From: Mycobacterium gordonae
GTDB lineage: Bacteria; Actinomycetota; Actinomycetes; Mycobacteriales; Mycobacteriaceae
Direction: 5' to 3'
Length of the DNA stretch: 34,797 nucleotides
Assembly (NCBI RefSeq): GCF_001417955.2
Contig: NZ_LKTM01000349.1
Coordinates: forward strand, 1 to 34,797
Positions within the stretch are counted from its first letter, which is position 1. Each line of letters begins with the position of its first letter. Both the position numbers and the translations under genes were made by a program. Positions 1 through 7,751 of the stretch are shown in pieces. The notes beneath the pieces were generated by a model. The model was given only the letters and a program-made list of their open reading frames with translations. It searched no databases and was not told the DNA's origin.

Positions 1-156
1 ATTCCGGCCTCGAGCACCCCGGCGGGGATCACGGTGGGTGGGTTCGGCCTGCCGCCGATCACGGTGCCCTCGATCTCGATTCCGGCGTCCACCACTCCGG
101 CGGGGATCACGGTGGGTGGGTTCGGCCTGCCGCCGATCACGGTGCCGCCCATCACG
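1..156 (+). repeat. 78-bp tandem repeat units, first module
   Basis: Two in-frame units begin at 1 and 79, each starting attccggc and containing ggggatcacggtgggtgggt. Each encodes 26 residues. The same unit recurs near 2365-2598. The array probably continues upstream of the window. Confidence 0.85.
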
Positions 157-3100
157 ATTCCGCCGTTGACGATTCCGGCCGGGATCAACCTGGGTGCTTT
201 CGAGTTGCCCACGTTGAGCATTCCGTCGATCAATATCCCGTCGATCACCATCGCGGCCGGCACCAGCCTGGGCGCCTTCGATCTGCCCAAACTGACCATT
301 CCCGCGATCAATGTCCCCTCGATCACCATCCCCGCCGGCATCACCCTGGGCGCCTTCGACCTGCCCCGGTTGTCCATCCCCCCGATCGCCATCCCGCCGA
401 TCACGATTCCCGCCGGCACCACCATCGGCGGATTCAACCTGCCCCCCACCACCATTCCCTCACTCAACATCGCCAGCATCACCACCGGCAGCTTCACCAC
501 ACCACCTATCAACATCGCGAGCGTCAACATCAGTACGCCGTCGGTCAACATTCCGTTTGTCGCGTACCTGCCTAACAACATCCCCAACCTCCAGACAGGC
601 GCCGCCGGCGTCTTCCCCCAGATCGGCGGGGGCGTCATCAGCAACATCGCCGGCAAGAACACCCCCAGCGCCGGCGGTCCCGGCGCCTACATCCAATTGC
701 CGCCCTTCACAATCAATGGCCTTGGGATCCGAGTCGAGTCGTTCAGCATCAGTGGATTCAGTCTTCCCGCGTTGACGACACCCGCGATCAACATCCCGTC
801 CATCGGCGTCGCCGGCTTTGCGCTACCCCAGATCACCACCCCGTCGATCACGACGCCGCCGATCACGATCGATCCGATTGGGGCGGCAGGGTTTACGTTG
901 CCGCAGATCGTCACGCCCCAATTTACGACGCCGCCGATCACGATCGACCCGATCGGGGCGGCCGCGTTCACGCTGCCGCAGATCACCACCCCGCCGATCA
1001 CCACACCGCCCATCACGATCGATCCCATCGGGTTGAGCAACCTCATCCTTCCGGCGATCACCACCCCGCCAATCACCACCCCGGCACTGACCATCCCTTC
1101 AATCGGACTGGGCGGGTTCCAGCTGCCCCAGATCAGCACCCCGGAACTGATCACCCCGTTGTTCACGATTCCGTCTATCGGTTTGGGTGGGTTTGAACTT
1201 CCGCAGATCAGCACCCCGGCGTTGACGACTCCGGTGTTCACCATCCCGTCGATCGGACTGGGTGGGTTTGAACTGCCGCAGATTACGACGCCGGCGTTGA
1301 CGACGCCGGTGTTCACCATCCCCTCGATCGGGCTGGGGGCGTTTGCCACACCGGCGTTGACCGTGCCCAGCATCCACCTGCCCAGCAGCGTCATTGCCGA
1401 GCTGGCGTTCCCCGGCGGGCCGGGCTACTTCAACACCAGCACCGCGCCGTCCTCGGGATTCTTCAACTCCGGCGCCGGCGGCAACTCGGGCTTCGGCAAC
1501 TACGGCTCAGGCTTGTCGGGGTGGTTGAACTCGAATGTGGCTGAGCTGGCCGGTAATGCCGGTGGGACGGGTGTGGTGAGTTTGGGCAGCGCGGTCTCGG
1601 GCTGGGTGCACACCGCGATGTCGCCGGAGTCGTTGAGCGCGGGGCTCAACCGGGCGTTGGCCAATGTGGGGTCCGGCAATGTCGGGGTGGGCAATCTCGG
1701 CAGTGCCAATGTGGGCACCGCGAATCTGGGCGACTTCAACCTCGGGGCCGGCAACATCGGTGCCCACAACATCGGGTTGGCCAACACAGGCAGCAACAAC
1801 ATCGGCTTCGGGCTCACCGGTGATCACCGCATCGGACTGGGAGACACCTACCTCACCCTCGGTCCGGCCGGTGGGGTCCAAGGGTTCGCTCTGGGTGGAT
1901 TGAACTCGGGCAGCGGCAATGTCGGCTTGTTCAACTCCGGCAGCGGCAACTTGGGGCTGTTCAATTCGGGGTCGGGCAACGTCGGGATCGGCAACACCGG
2001 GGTGGGCAACGCGGGGCTGTTCAATGCCGGGTCGTGGAATTCGGGTCTGTTCGACGTAGGGCTGGGCAACACCGGAATCTTGAACACCGGCAATTTCAAC
2101 ACCGGCATCGCCAACCCGGGCTCGTCGAACATGGGCAGCTTCAACACCGGCAATTTCAACGCCGGCGCGTTCAACGCCGGAAACCTCAATCAAGGTCTGT
2201 TCAACACCAGTGATCTGAACTACGGAGCGTTCCACACCGGGGCGGCCCCGCGCAGTTTGCACATTGCGATCAACTCCCCGGATCTGTTGTTGCCGGCATT
2301 GGAGATCCCTGCGATCTCGGTGCCCGGGTTCGGTCTGCCGCCGATCACGGTGCCGTCGTTGACGATTCCGGCCTCGACCACGCCGGCGGGGATCACGGTG
2401 GGCGGGTTCGGTCTGCCGCCGATCACGTTGCCGTCGTTGACGATTCCGGCCTCGACCACGCCGGCGGGGATCACGGTGGGCGGGTTCGGCCTGCCGCCGA
2501 TCACGGTGCCCTCGATCTCGATTCCGGCCTCGACCACGCCGGCGGGGATCACGGTGGGCGGGTTCGGTCTGCCGCCGATCACGCTGCCGCCGGTATCGAT
2601 ACCGGCGTTCACCACTCCCGCGGGTATCGGGGTGGGAGCGTTCAACCTGCCCACGCTCGGCATCCCGTCACTTTCCGTTCCTTCACTAACGATCGGCGCC
2701 GGCACCACGATCGGGGCGTTCGACCTGCCGCAGCTCAGCATCCCGTCGCTGACCATTCCGCGAATCACCATCCCCGCCGGAATCACTCTGGGCGCCTTCG
2801 ACCTGCCCCCGTTGTCGACGCCGCCGATCTTCATCCCTCCGATCACGATCCCCGCCGGCACCACGGTGGGCGGATTCAACCTGCCTGCGCTCACCATCCC
2901 GTCGATACCGATCGGGCAAATCGGCGCCGGCTCCTTCACGACACCCAATATCAACCTCGGCACTGTCACAGTCACTTTGCCGCAGTTCAAGATAAATGAT
3001 CTCGTCATATTCATTCCCAATAACCTCGTCAATTTCCAAACCACCGTCATCGGCCTCTACCCGCAGATCGGTGGGGGCGTCCAACAGAGTTCCGGAACCG

Positions 3101-3855
3101 GCGGACCCCCCGCCTATGCCCTTGTCGGTCCCGGCACCATCGGTGGCATCGGCGTCAATATCCCGTCCTTCAACATCAACGGGTTCAACCTCCCGGCCCT
3201 CACGACGCCGGCCATCAGCATTCCGCCCATCAGCGTCGCGGGTTTCGCCCTCCCGGAGATCACGACGCCCACGATCATGATTCCGGCCCTGACGATCGAC
3301 CCGATCGGCGTTGCCGGCTTCACCCTTCCGCAGATCAGCATCCCGGAATTCACGACTCCGGCCCTCACGATCGACCCGATCGGCACCGGCGGCTTCACCC
3401 TTCCGCAGATCACCACGCCGCCGATCACGACCCCGCCGATCACCGTCGACCCCATCGGATTAGGTGGATTCACGCTTCCTCAGGTCAACATCCCGGCAAC
3501 CACCTCCGCGCCGTTCACGATCCCCTCGATCGGCGTCGGCGGGTTCACCCTTCCGCAGATCAGCACGCCGCCGCTCACGACGCCGTCGTTCACGATTCCC
3601 TCGATCGGCCTCGGCAGCTTCACCCTTCCGCAGATCAGCACGCCGCCGCTCACCACGCCGTCGTTCACGATTCCCTCGATCGGCCTCGGCAGCTTCACGC
3701 TCCCGCAGATCAGCACGCCGCCGCTCACCACGCCGTCGTTCACGATTCCGTCAATCGGGTTGGGCGGCATGACAACTCCCGCGTTGACCATTCCGCGCAT
3801 CCACCTGCCGAGCACCACGATCACGAGTTTCGACATCCCGATCTGGCCGTTCTGA
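1..3855 (+). CDS. PPE-MPTR family protein, C-terminal part (5' end outside window)
   Basis: The reading frame is open from the first base and stops at TGA 3853-3855, so the N-terminal PPE domain lies upstream of the window. The visible 1284 residues are repeats only. A first module (about 1-1400) has 26-residue units of the type GGFGLPPITVP, a non-repetitive island near 560-635 (NNIPNLQTG, FPQIGGG), then 25-residue units with LPQITTP. Next comes an NxGxGNxG pentapeptide-type array (about 1426-2240). A second module (about 2310-3855) repeats the layout of the first, including an island near 3005-3080 (NNLVNFQTT, YPQIGGG), and ends the protein at IPIWPF. Such repeats are typical of MPTR-type PPE proteins, most of which depend on ESX-5 for export to the cell surface. 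Calling it PPE rather than another MPTR protein is inference, because the PPE domain is not visible. Its stop is 10 bases from the convergent thioesterase stop. Confidence 0.88.
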   Translation: MPASSTPAGITVGGFGLPPITVPSISIPASTTPAGITVGGFGLPPITVPPITIPPLTIPAGINLGAFELPTLSIPSINIPSITIAAGTSLGAFDLPKLTIPAINVPSITIPAGITLGAFDLPRLSIPPIAIPPITIPAGTTIGGFNLPPTTIPSLNIASITTGSFTTPPINIASVNISTPSVNIPFVAYLPNNIPNLQTGAAGVFPQIGGGVISNIAGKNTPSAGGPGAYIQLPPFTINGLGIRVESFSISGFSLPALTTPAINIPSIGVAGFALPQITTPSITTPPITIDPIGAAGFTLPQIVTPQFTTPPITIDPIGAAAFTLPQITTPPITTPPITIDPIGLSNLILPAITTPPITTPALTIPSIGLGGFQLPQISTPELITPLFTIPSIGLGGFELPQISTPALTTPVFTIPSIGLGGFELPQITTPALTTPVFTIPSIGLGAFATPALTVPSIHLPSSVIAELAFPGGPGYFNTSTAPSSGFFNSGAGGNSGFGNYGSGLSGWLNSNVAELAGNAGGTGVVSLGSAVSGWVHTAMSPESLSAGLNRALANVGSGNVGVGNLGSANVGTANLGDFNLGAGNIGAHNIGLANTGSNNIGFGLTGDHRIGLGDTYLTLGPAGGVQGFALGGLNSGSGNVGLFNSGSGNLGLFNSGSGNVGIGNTGVGNAGLFNAGSWNSGLFDVGLGNTGILNTGNFNTGIANPGSSNMGSFNTGNFNAGAFNAGNLNQGLFNTSDLNYGAFHTGAAPRSLHIAINSPDLLLPALEIPAISVPGFGLPPITVPSLTIPASTTPAGITVGGFGLPPITLPSLTIPASTTPAGITVGGFGLPPITVPSISIPASTTPAGITVGGFGLPPITLPPVSIPAFTTPAGIGVGAFNLPTLGIPSLSVPSLTIGAGTTIGAFDLPQLSIPSLTIPRITIPAGITLGAFDLPPLSTPPIFIPPITIPAGTTVGGFNLPALTIPSIPIGQIGAGSFTTPNINLGTVTVTLPQFKINDLVIFIPNNLVNFQTTVIGLYPQIGGGVQQSSGTGGPPAYALVGPGTIGGIGVNIPSFNINGFNLPALTTPAISIPPISVAGFALPEITTPTIMIPALTIDPIGVAGFTLPQISIPEFTTPALTIDPIGTGGFTLPQITTPPITTPPITVDPIGLGGFTLPQVNIPATTSAPFTIPSIGVGGFTLPQISTPPLTTPSFTIPSIGLGSFTLPQISTPPLTTPSFTIPSIGLGSFTLPQISTPPLTTPSFTIPSIGLGGMTTPALTIPRIHLPSTTITSFDIPIWPF
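1162..1341 (+). repeat. 75-bp tandem repeat units, first module
   Basis: Units start at 1162, 1237 and 1312 (the last partial). Each encodes 25 residues of the form FTIPSIGLGGFxLPQI followed by a TTP-rich half. They match the units at 3514-3770 in the second module. Confidence 0.8.
1426..2240 (+). repeat. NxGxGNxG (MPTR) degenerate array
   Basis: A run of degenerate 15-bp units encodes FNSGSGN, FNTGNFN and similar pentapeptide-type repeats. It is interrupted near 1810-1900 by a non-repetitive stretch (GDHRIGLGDTYLTLGPAGG). It separates the two TIP/LP modules. Confidence 0.85.
2365..2598 (+). repeat. Three 78-bp tandem repeat units, second module
   Basis: Units start at 2365, 2443 and 2521 with only a few substitutions between them. 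They share long identical runs with bases 1-156, and unit 2521-2598 is close to unit 1-78. A divergent fourth unit follows at 2599. Confidence 0.88.
3514..3770 (+). repeat. 75-bp tandem repeat units, second module
   Basis: Units begin at 3514, 3589, 3664 and 3739 (the last partial). The units at 3589 and 3664 are nearly identical over 75 bases. They encode FTIPSIGLGSFTLPQISTP followed by PLTTPS. Confidence 0.88.
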
Positions 3856-3865
3856 TCGGCCCGGC

Positions 3866-4687
3866 TCAGGTGTGCAGCGGCTGAAACGCATCCGCCGGCT
3901 GCCCCAGTGCCAGTGCCGAACTGGTGCCGATCGGCCCGTACTGATCGAACAGCGTTGCGCTCCCGGTAGCGACCCCGCCCGAGCCGTGATGACTCTGGGC
4001 GGCCAGACCTACGTACTCACCGTCCGGTAGCCGGCTCGCGGTGACGGTGTAATCGGCGTTGATGTAGCGCAATCCGCCAGTGCCCCAATGAGTCAATGAG
4101 CTGGTCACGTCACCGACGAAGGCCAGGCGGGTGAACGGCGTCAACGGATATCCCTGCACCATCGGCCGAAACAGCCTCGTCCAAGCGAACTTCCGGGAGT
4201 GCGACTGCTCCCACTCGCCGGCCGCGATACCCGGGCTGCCCTCGGCAGTGGCCCCGTAACCCCAGATGTGGAAGGGCATTTCGGGCGGGAACCCCGCATT
4301 GTCGGACGGAAGCGGTGGCATCTGCACCGAGTCTGACCACACCTCGCCCTCGGGATGCTCACCACGCCGCAGGAACAACGCGCTCGCGCGCGCGACCGTG
4401 CGTCCGTCCTGCACCAGTGCGCCGTCGACGAGTCTGATGCGCCGGCCCTCCCGCTGCACCGACGTCAGTATCCGCACCGGCTCCAGCAGAGCCGGCCGCA
4501 ACAGGTCGACGGTGAGGCGGGCGGGCTGAAACTCCGGGTCAAAGCCGGACTGCTCGATCCCCCAACCCAACAGGCCGCCGACAATCTGGCCGCCCATGGC
4601 TGCGCCCCATGGTCCCCGGGTCATCGGTCCGGGCAGGTAGCAATCACCGTCGACGGTGAAAAACGCAGCAGGCTCCTGGATCGTCAC
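3866..4687 (-). CDS. TesB-like acyl-CoA thioesterase family protein (double hotdog)
   Basis: 273 residues, GTG start at 4687. The N-terminal half (about residues 15-110) has the hotdog pattern of the 4HBT_3/TesB-like family: a GPWGAAMGGQIVGGLL helix, then LTVDLLRPALLEPVRI and ALVQDGRTVARASALFLRR strands. The C-terminal half (about 170-265) looks like a second hotdog (YINADYTVTASRLPDGEYVG). The family hydrolyses acyl-CoA thioesters; the substrate here is unknown. The start is supported by a TATCGT -10 box seven bases upstream (4695-4700), which suggests a leaderless transcript. It is divergent from the deazaflavin-dependent reductase and convergent with the PPE-MPTR gene. It flanks an acyl-CoA ligase and fatty acyl genes, so a role in lipid turnover is likely but inferred. 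Confidence 0.82.
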   Translation of the reverse strand: MTIQEPAAFFTVDGDCYLPGPMTRGPWGAAMGGQIVGGLLGWGIEQSGFDPEFQPARLTVDLLRPALLEPVRILTSVQREGRRIRLVDGALVQDGRTVARASALFLRRGEHPEGEVWSDSVQMPPLPSDNAGFPPEMPFHIWGYGATAEGSPGIAAGEWEQSHSRKFAWTRLFRPMVQGYPLTPFTRLAFVGDVTSSLTHWGTGGLRYINADYTVTASRLPDGEYVGLAAQSHHGSGGVATGSATLFDQYGPIGTSSALALGQPADAFQPLHT

Positions 4688-4694
4688 CGCTACG

Positions 4695-4700
4695 ACGATA
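4695..4700 (-). promoter_or_regulatory. -10 box of the thioesterase gene (leaderless)
   Basis: On the minus strand TATCGT (TANNNT type) lies seven bases before the GTG at 4687. Transcription would start at or next to the start codon. Confidence 0.6.
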
Positions 4701-4773
4701 GGACAGTGACATCCGGGCGGACGTCCGGGCGCTGGCAGAAGTCCTCACCATGAGTGGACCAAGGCCCCTGTCC

Positions 4774-4791
4774 CGTGGGACGCCTCCCACG
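4774..4791 (+). promoter_or_regulatory. Short hairpin just upstream of the deazaflavin-reductase start
   Basis: CGTGGGA-CGCC-TCCCACG forms a perfect 7-bp stem with a 4-base loop, ending eight bases before the ATG at 4800. It would sit in the 5' leader and could affect translation, or be chance in GC-rich DNA. Confidence 0.4.
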
Positions 4792-4799
4792 CAAGCTGG

Positions 4800-5207
4800 A
4801 TGACTATGACCACCTACACCAAGCCGCGCGTTCGAGACGCGGTCCGACACTTCAACAAGCACGTGCTCAACCCCGCCATGATGACCCTGGCGGGCCGCCG
4901 CTACTGGTACGCCTCGGTGATCAAGCACACCGGGCGGAAATCGGGGAACCATTACGCCACCCCGGTCGTCGCCGTCCCGATTCCCGACGGCTTCGTCGTG
5001 CCCCTGCCCTACGGTTCGGACGTCGACTGGCTGCGCAACGTGCGTGCCGCCGGATCCGCGACGATCAGATCCAAGGGGCAGACCTACCACGTGGTGCGGC
5101 CGCACGTCGTCGACGCGTCCACTGTCGAGCCACTGCTTCCCGCTGACCGGCGCCGGGTGTTTCATGCCTTCAACGTCGACAGCTACGCCAAATTCGCCCT
5201 GGCCTGA
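4800..5207 (+). CDS. Nitroreductase family deazaflavin (F420)-dependent oxidoreductase, Ddn-like
   Basis: 135 residues, ATG at 4800 (a second ATG lies two codons later and could be used instead). The motifs ASVIKHTGRKSGNHYATPVV and VPLPYGSDVDWLRNVRAAG are those of the Ddn/FDOR-A fold (PF04075), which uses reduced F420 to reduce quinones or other acceptors and is often membrane-associated in mycobacteria. M. tuberculosis Ddn activates pretomanid; whether this paralogue does cannot be seen. The length is normal for the family. No clear Shine-Dalgarno site is visible; a small hairpin lies just upstream. The acyl-CoA ligase follows 54 bases downstream on the same strand and could be cotranscribed. 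Confidence 0.85.
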   Translation: MTMTTYTKPRVRDAVRHFNKHVLNPAMMTLAGRRYWYASVIKHTGRKSGNHYATPVVAVPIPDGFVVPLPYGSDVDWLRNVRAAGSATIRSKGQTYHVVRPHVVDASTVEPLLPADRRRVFHAFNVDSYAKFALA

Positions 5208-5247
5208 GGGGGGCTGTTGCCCCTACCGTGGGTAGGTAGCCGACGGT

Positions 5248-5256
5248 AGGTGAGGA
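5248..5256 (+). promoter_or_regulatory. Ribosome binding site that sets the acyl-CoA ligase start
   Basis: AGGTGAGGA lies five bases before the ATG at 5262. The longer frame from GTG 5250 would begin inside this site, so the ATG is preferred. Confidence 0.7.
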
Positions 5257-5261
5257 ACGCG

Positions 5262-6788
5262 ATGCCGGAAGTAGTGGAGATTTCGCGCAGTAGCAACCCA
5301 TTCGCGCGCACCGCCGTTCACCCGGACCAACACGGCGTCCCACACTACGACGGCCTGCCCGCCACCTTGCTCGACATGCTCGACGAGCAGGTCACCGCCC
5401 GGCCGGACAGCGAAGCCGTGGTCGAGCTGGGCTCAGATCGGCTGACCTACCGTGAACTCTGGGACCGCGCATCGCGCGTCGCCGGCGGTCTACGCGCCGA
5501 TGGCCTGAAACAGGGCGACCGCGTCGCCCTGCGGTACCCCGCGGGAATCAACTGGGTACTGGCTTTCTGGGGCACGGTGATGGCCGGAGGCATTGCGGTC
5601 GCAGTGAACACGCGATCAGCGCAGCCGGAGGTCGACTTCGTGCTGTCCGACGCCGGGGTGCATATCGACCTTGACGCGGGCACTGCGCTGCCGGACGGTC
5701 CGCCGTACATCGCCGACCACCTCGGCCCGAAAGACGTTGCCGCGCTGTTCTATACGTCCGGCACCACCGGTCACCCCAAGGGGGTGCCCACCACACATGA
5801 AGCCTTTGTGACCAATACGGAGAACGGGATTCGGTGTCTGGACCAGCCGCGCGACATCGGTGAGGAACTGCGCACACTGATCTCGGTGCCGCTGTTTCAC
5901 GTGACCGGTTGCAACACCCAGCTTTTGCCTGCCCTCCGACTCGGTGGGGCAGCGGTGATCATGCCCACGCTCAACCTCGACGAGTTGGTGGCCACCCTGA
6001 CCGCCGAGCGCATCTCCGTGATGGTCACCGTCCCGGCGATCTACGCGCTGTTGCTGCGGCACAAGGACTTCGCCGCGGCCGACGTATCCGGTGTCCGCTG
6101 GGTCGGCTACGGCGGCGCGCCCATCGCACCGACGCTGGTCCAGTCCGTGAAGAAGGCGTTCCCGCAGGCCGCGGTGTCAAATGGCTACGGCATGACCGAA
6201 ACCGCATCGCTGATGACCATGCTGCCCGATGCCGAGGCCATCGAACACGCCGACTCGGTCGGCTACGCGGTGCCCTCGGTGGATCTCGGCGTGATCCCGA
6301 GCGAGACCGGTCAACTCGTCGGCGAATTGGTGACCCGGGGCGCCAACATCACAGCCGGCTACTGGAACCGGCCCGAGGCCACCTCGAGCACCATCGTGGA
6401 CGGCTGGCTGCATACCGGCGACGTGGTTCGCGTCGATGACGCCGGCCGGGTGCACATCATCGACCGGCTCAAAGACATCATCAACCGCGGCGGCGAGAAC
6501 ATCTCCAGCGTTGAGGTCGAAGCGGCATTACTGGCTGCTCCCTCTGTCGCGGACGCCTGCGTCCTTGCGGTGCCGGATGACGTCATGGGGGAAAAGGTCG
6601 GCGCGGTGCTGTTCGGGGAGCAGGTCGATGTACCCGCGGTGCTTGAACACTGCCGCGAGCAGCTCGCGGATTACAAAGTCCCGCAGTACGTCTCGGTAGT
6701 GACGACGCCGTTGCCGCGCAATGCGGGTGGGAAACTGCTCAAAGCCAAGCTCCGCGAACAGGTTCAGTGGGGTTCGGCGTTGCGCTGA
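5262..6788 (+). CDS. Acyl-CoA synthetase (class I AMP-forming, FadD-like)
   Basis: 508 residues from ATG 5262, chosen because AGGTGAGGA precedes it. ANL superfamily signatures appear in order: YTSGTTGHPKG (P-loop, residues 164-174), YGMTETAS, GWLHTGDVV, IDRLKDIINRGGENISSVEVE-type hinge and A8 region, and PRNAGGKLLK with the C-terminal lysine needed for adenylation. The enzyme should activate a carboxylic acid to the acyl-CoA through an acyl-AMP. Chain length or ring substrate cannot be read from the sequence. It lies between an F420-type reductase and the PE/PPE cluster, and upstream of an acyl-CoA carboxylase and two acyl-CoA dehydrogenases, so feeding acids into that pathway is a reasonable inference. 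Confidence 0.9.
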   Translation: MPEVVEISRSSNPFARTAVHPDQHGVPHYDGLPATLLDMLDEQVTARPDSEAVVELGSDRLTYRELWDRASRVAGGLRADGLKQGDRVALRYPAGINWVLAFWGTVMAGGIAVAVNTRSAQPEVDFVLSDAGVHIDLDAGTALPDGPPYIADHLGPKDVAALFYTSGTTGHPKGVPTTHEAFVTNTENGIRCLDQPRDIGEELRTLISVPLFHVTGCNTQLLPALRLGGAAVIMPTLNLDELVATLTAERISVMVTVPAIYALLLRHKDFAAADVSGVRWVGYGGAPIAPTLVQSVKKAFPQAAVSNGYGMTETASLMTMLPDAEAIEHADSVGYAVPSVDLGVIPSETGQLVGELVTRGANITAGYWNRPEATSSTIVDGWLHTGDVVRVDDAGRVHIIDRLKDIINRGGENISSVEVEAALLAAPSVADACVLAVPDDVMGEKVGAVLFGEQVDVPAVLEHCREQLADYKVPQYVSVVTTPLPRNAGGKLLKAKLREQVQWGSALR

Positions 6789-6970
6789 ACGCCGCCCTGC
6801 TTTCCGGCAAGATTCTCGCGCCGCGCGCTTGATTTTCGCGCGCTTACCACAACAAAGTGACACGCTCAATATGGCGGTGTTACGAAGCCGTGAACCCGCT
6901 TGGGGCCGCGCCAATCTGCCCGACGGGGGTGCCGATCACCCGGCCCGCCTGAAGAACAGGAGCAACGCAC

Positions 6971-7732
6971 ATGTCTTTCCTAACCGCACAGACCGAAGAA
7001 TTGACCGCCGCAGCGGGCAAGCTGCAAACCATCGGCGCTCAGCAGAGCGCCCAGAACGCCGCCGCCGCTGTTCCAACGACCTCCGGCATGATTCCCGCGG
7101 CCGCAGATGAGGTTTCGGCGCTGCAGGCATCCCTGTTCGCGGCGTATGGAGCGCTGTACCAACAGGTCAGCGCGGAGGCGACGGCCATGTACGACGCGTT
7201 CGTCAATACCCTCGGACTCAGTGCTCAGAGTTATGCCGCCACCGAGTCGGCCAATTCGGCCGCCGCGGCACTACCCGCTGCGCTGACGGATTCCCCGTTG
7301 GCGGACGTGGCCAACATCGTCAACATCGGCGTCGGGAACTGGGCCTCGGCGGCGTCGAATCTGGTGGGGTTGGCCAACGGCGGCCTGTTGCTGCCTCTCG
7401 AAGAGGGCGCGGTGGAAGGCGCGGCCGATGCCGCGGGTCTGGAAGGAGCGGCGGCGGTTGGCGCCGGGGAGGCACCCGTTGCGGCAGGGCTCGCCGGATC
7501 GCCGATAGCCGCGATGTCGGCGCCGCCGGTCTGGGCCGGCCCGGCAGCCCTGGTGTCCAGTGCTACGCCGCGACCGTCGGGTTGGTCGGCTGCGGCGCCG
7601 CCGACCGTGGCGGATACGACGCTGCTGCCCGGCATGCCGGGAATCGCGTCAACGAGCCGCAGCAGCAGTGGATTCGGGGCGCCGCGCTACGGCGTCAAAC
7701 CCATCGTCATAGCCCGCCCGGCGAGTATCTGA
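6971..7732 (+). CDS. PE family protein with a PPE-SVP-like C-terminal tail
   Basis: 253 residues, ATG at 6971 with AGGAGC upstream. The N-terminal PE domain (about residues 1-92) is helical and Ala-rich and ends with the YxxxD/E type VII secretion signal as YAATE (88-92). A low-complexity Ala/Gly linker follows, ending in APRYGVKPIVIARPASI. That tail closely matches the last residues of both downstream PPE proteins. PE proteins usually pair with the PPE encoded just downstream, here 19 bases away, and leave through an ESX system; ESX-5 is the likely one but this is inferred. The position corresponds to PE27 of M. tuberculosis. The 182 bases between the acyl-CoA ligase and this gene hold no other gene I can support. 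Confidence 0.9.
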   Translation: MSFLTAQTEELTAAAGKLQTIGAQQSAQNAAAAVPTTSGMIPAAADEVSALQASLFAAYGALYQQVSAEATAMYDAFVNTLGLSAQSYAATESANSAAAALPAALTDSPLADVANIVNIGVGNWASAASNLVGLANGGLLLPLEEGAVEGAADAAGLEGAAAVGAGEAPVAAGLAGSPIAAMSAPPVWAGPAALVSSATPRPSGWSAAAPPTVADTTLLPGMPGIASTSRSSSGFGAPRYGVKPIVIARPASI

Positions 7733-7737
7733 ACTCC

Positions 7738-7745
7738 GGAAAGGA
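7738..7745 (+). promoter_or_regulatory. Ribosome binding site that sets the first PPE start
   Basis: GGAAAGGA lies six bases before ATG 7752. This places the start at MIDFGALPPE rather than at the in-frame TTG 7746. Confidence 0.7.
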
Positions 7746-7751
7746 TTGATA

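Noticed and set aside
1..156. CRISPR-like periodicity of the 78-bp units
   Set aside because: The units are contiguous, in frame and coding, with no spacers; this is a protein repeat.
687..3050. Long open frames on the minus strand opposite the PPE-MPTR gene (687-1394, 2220-3050 and others)
   Set aside because: They are mirror images of the repeat coding (VVIGGVVI-type repeats) created by the high GC and periodic codons; they have no start signals and no family features.
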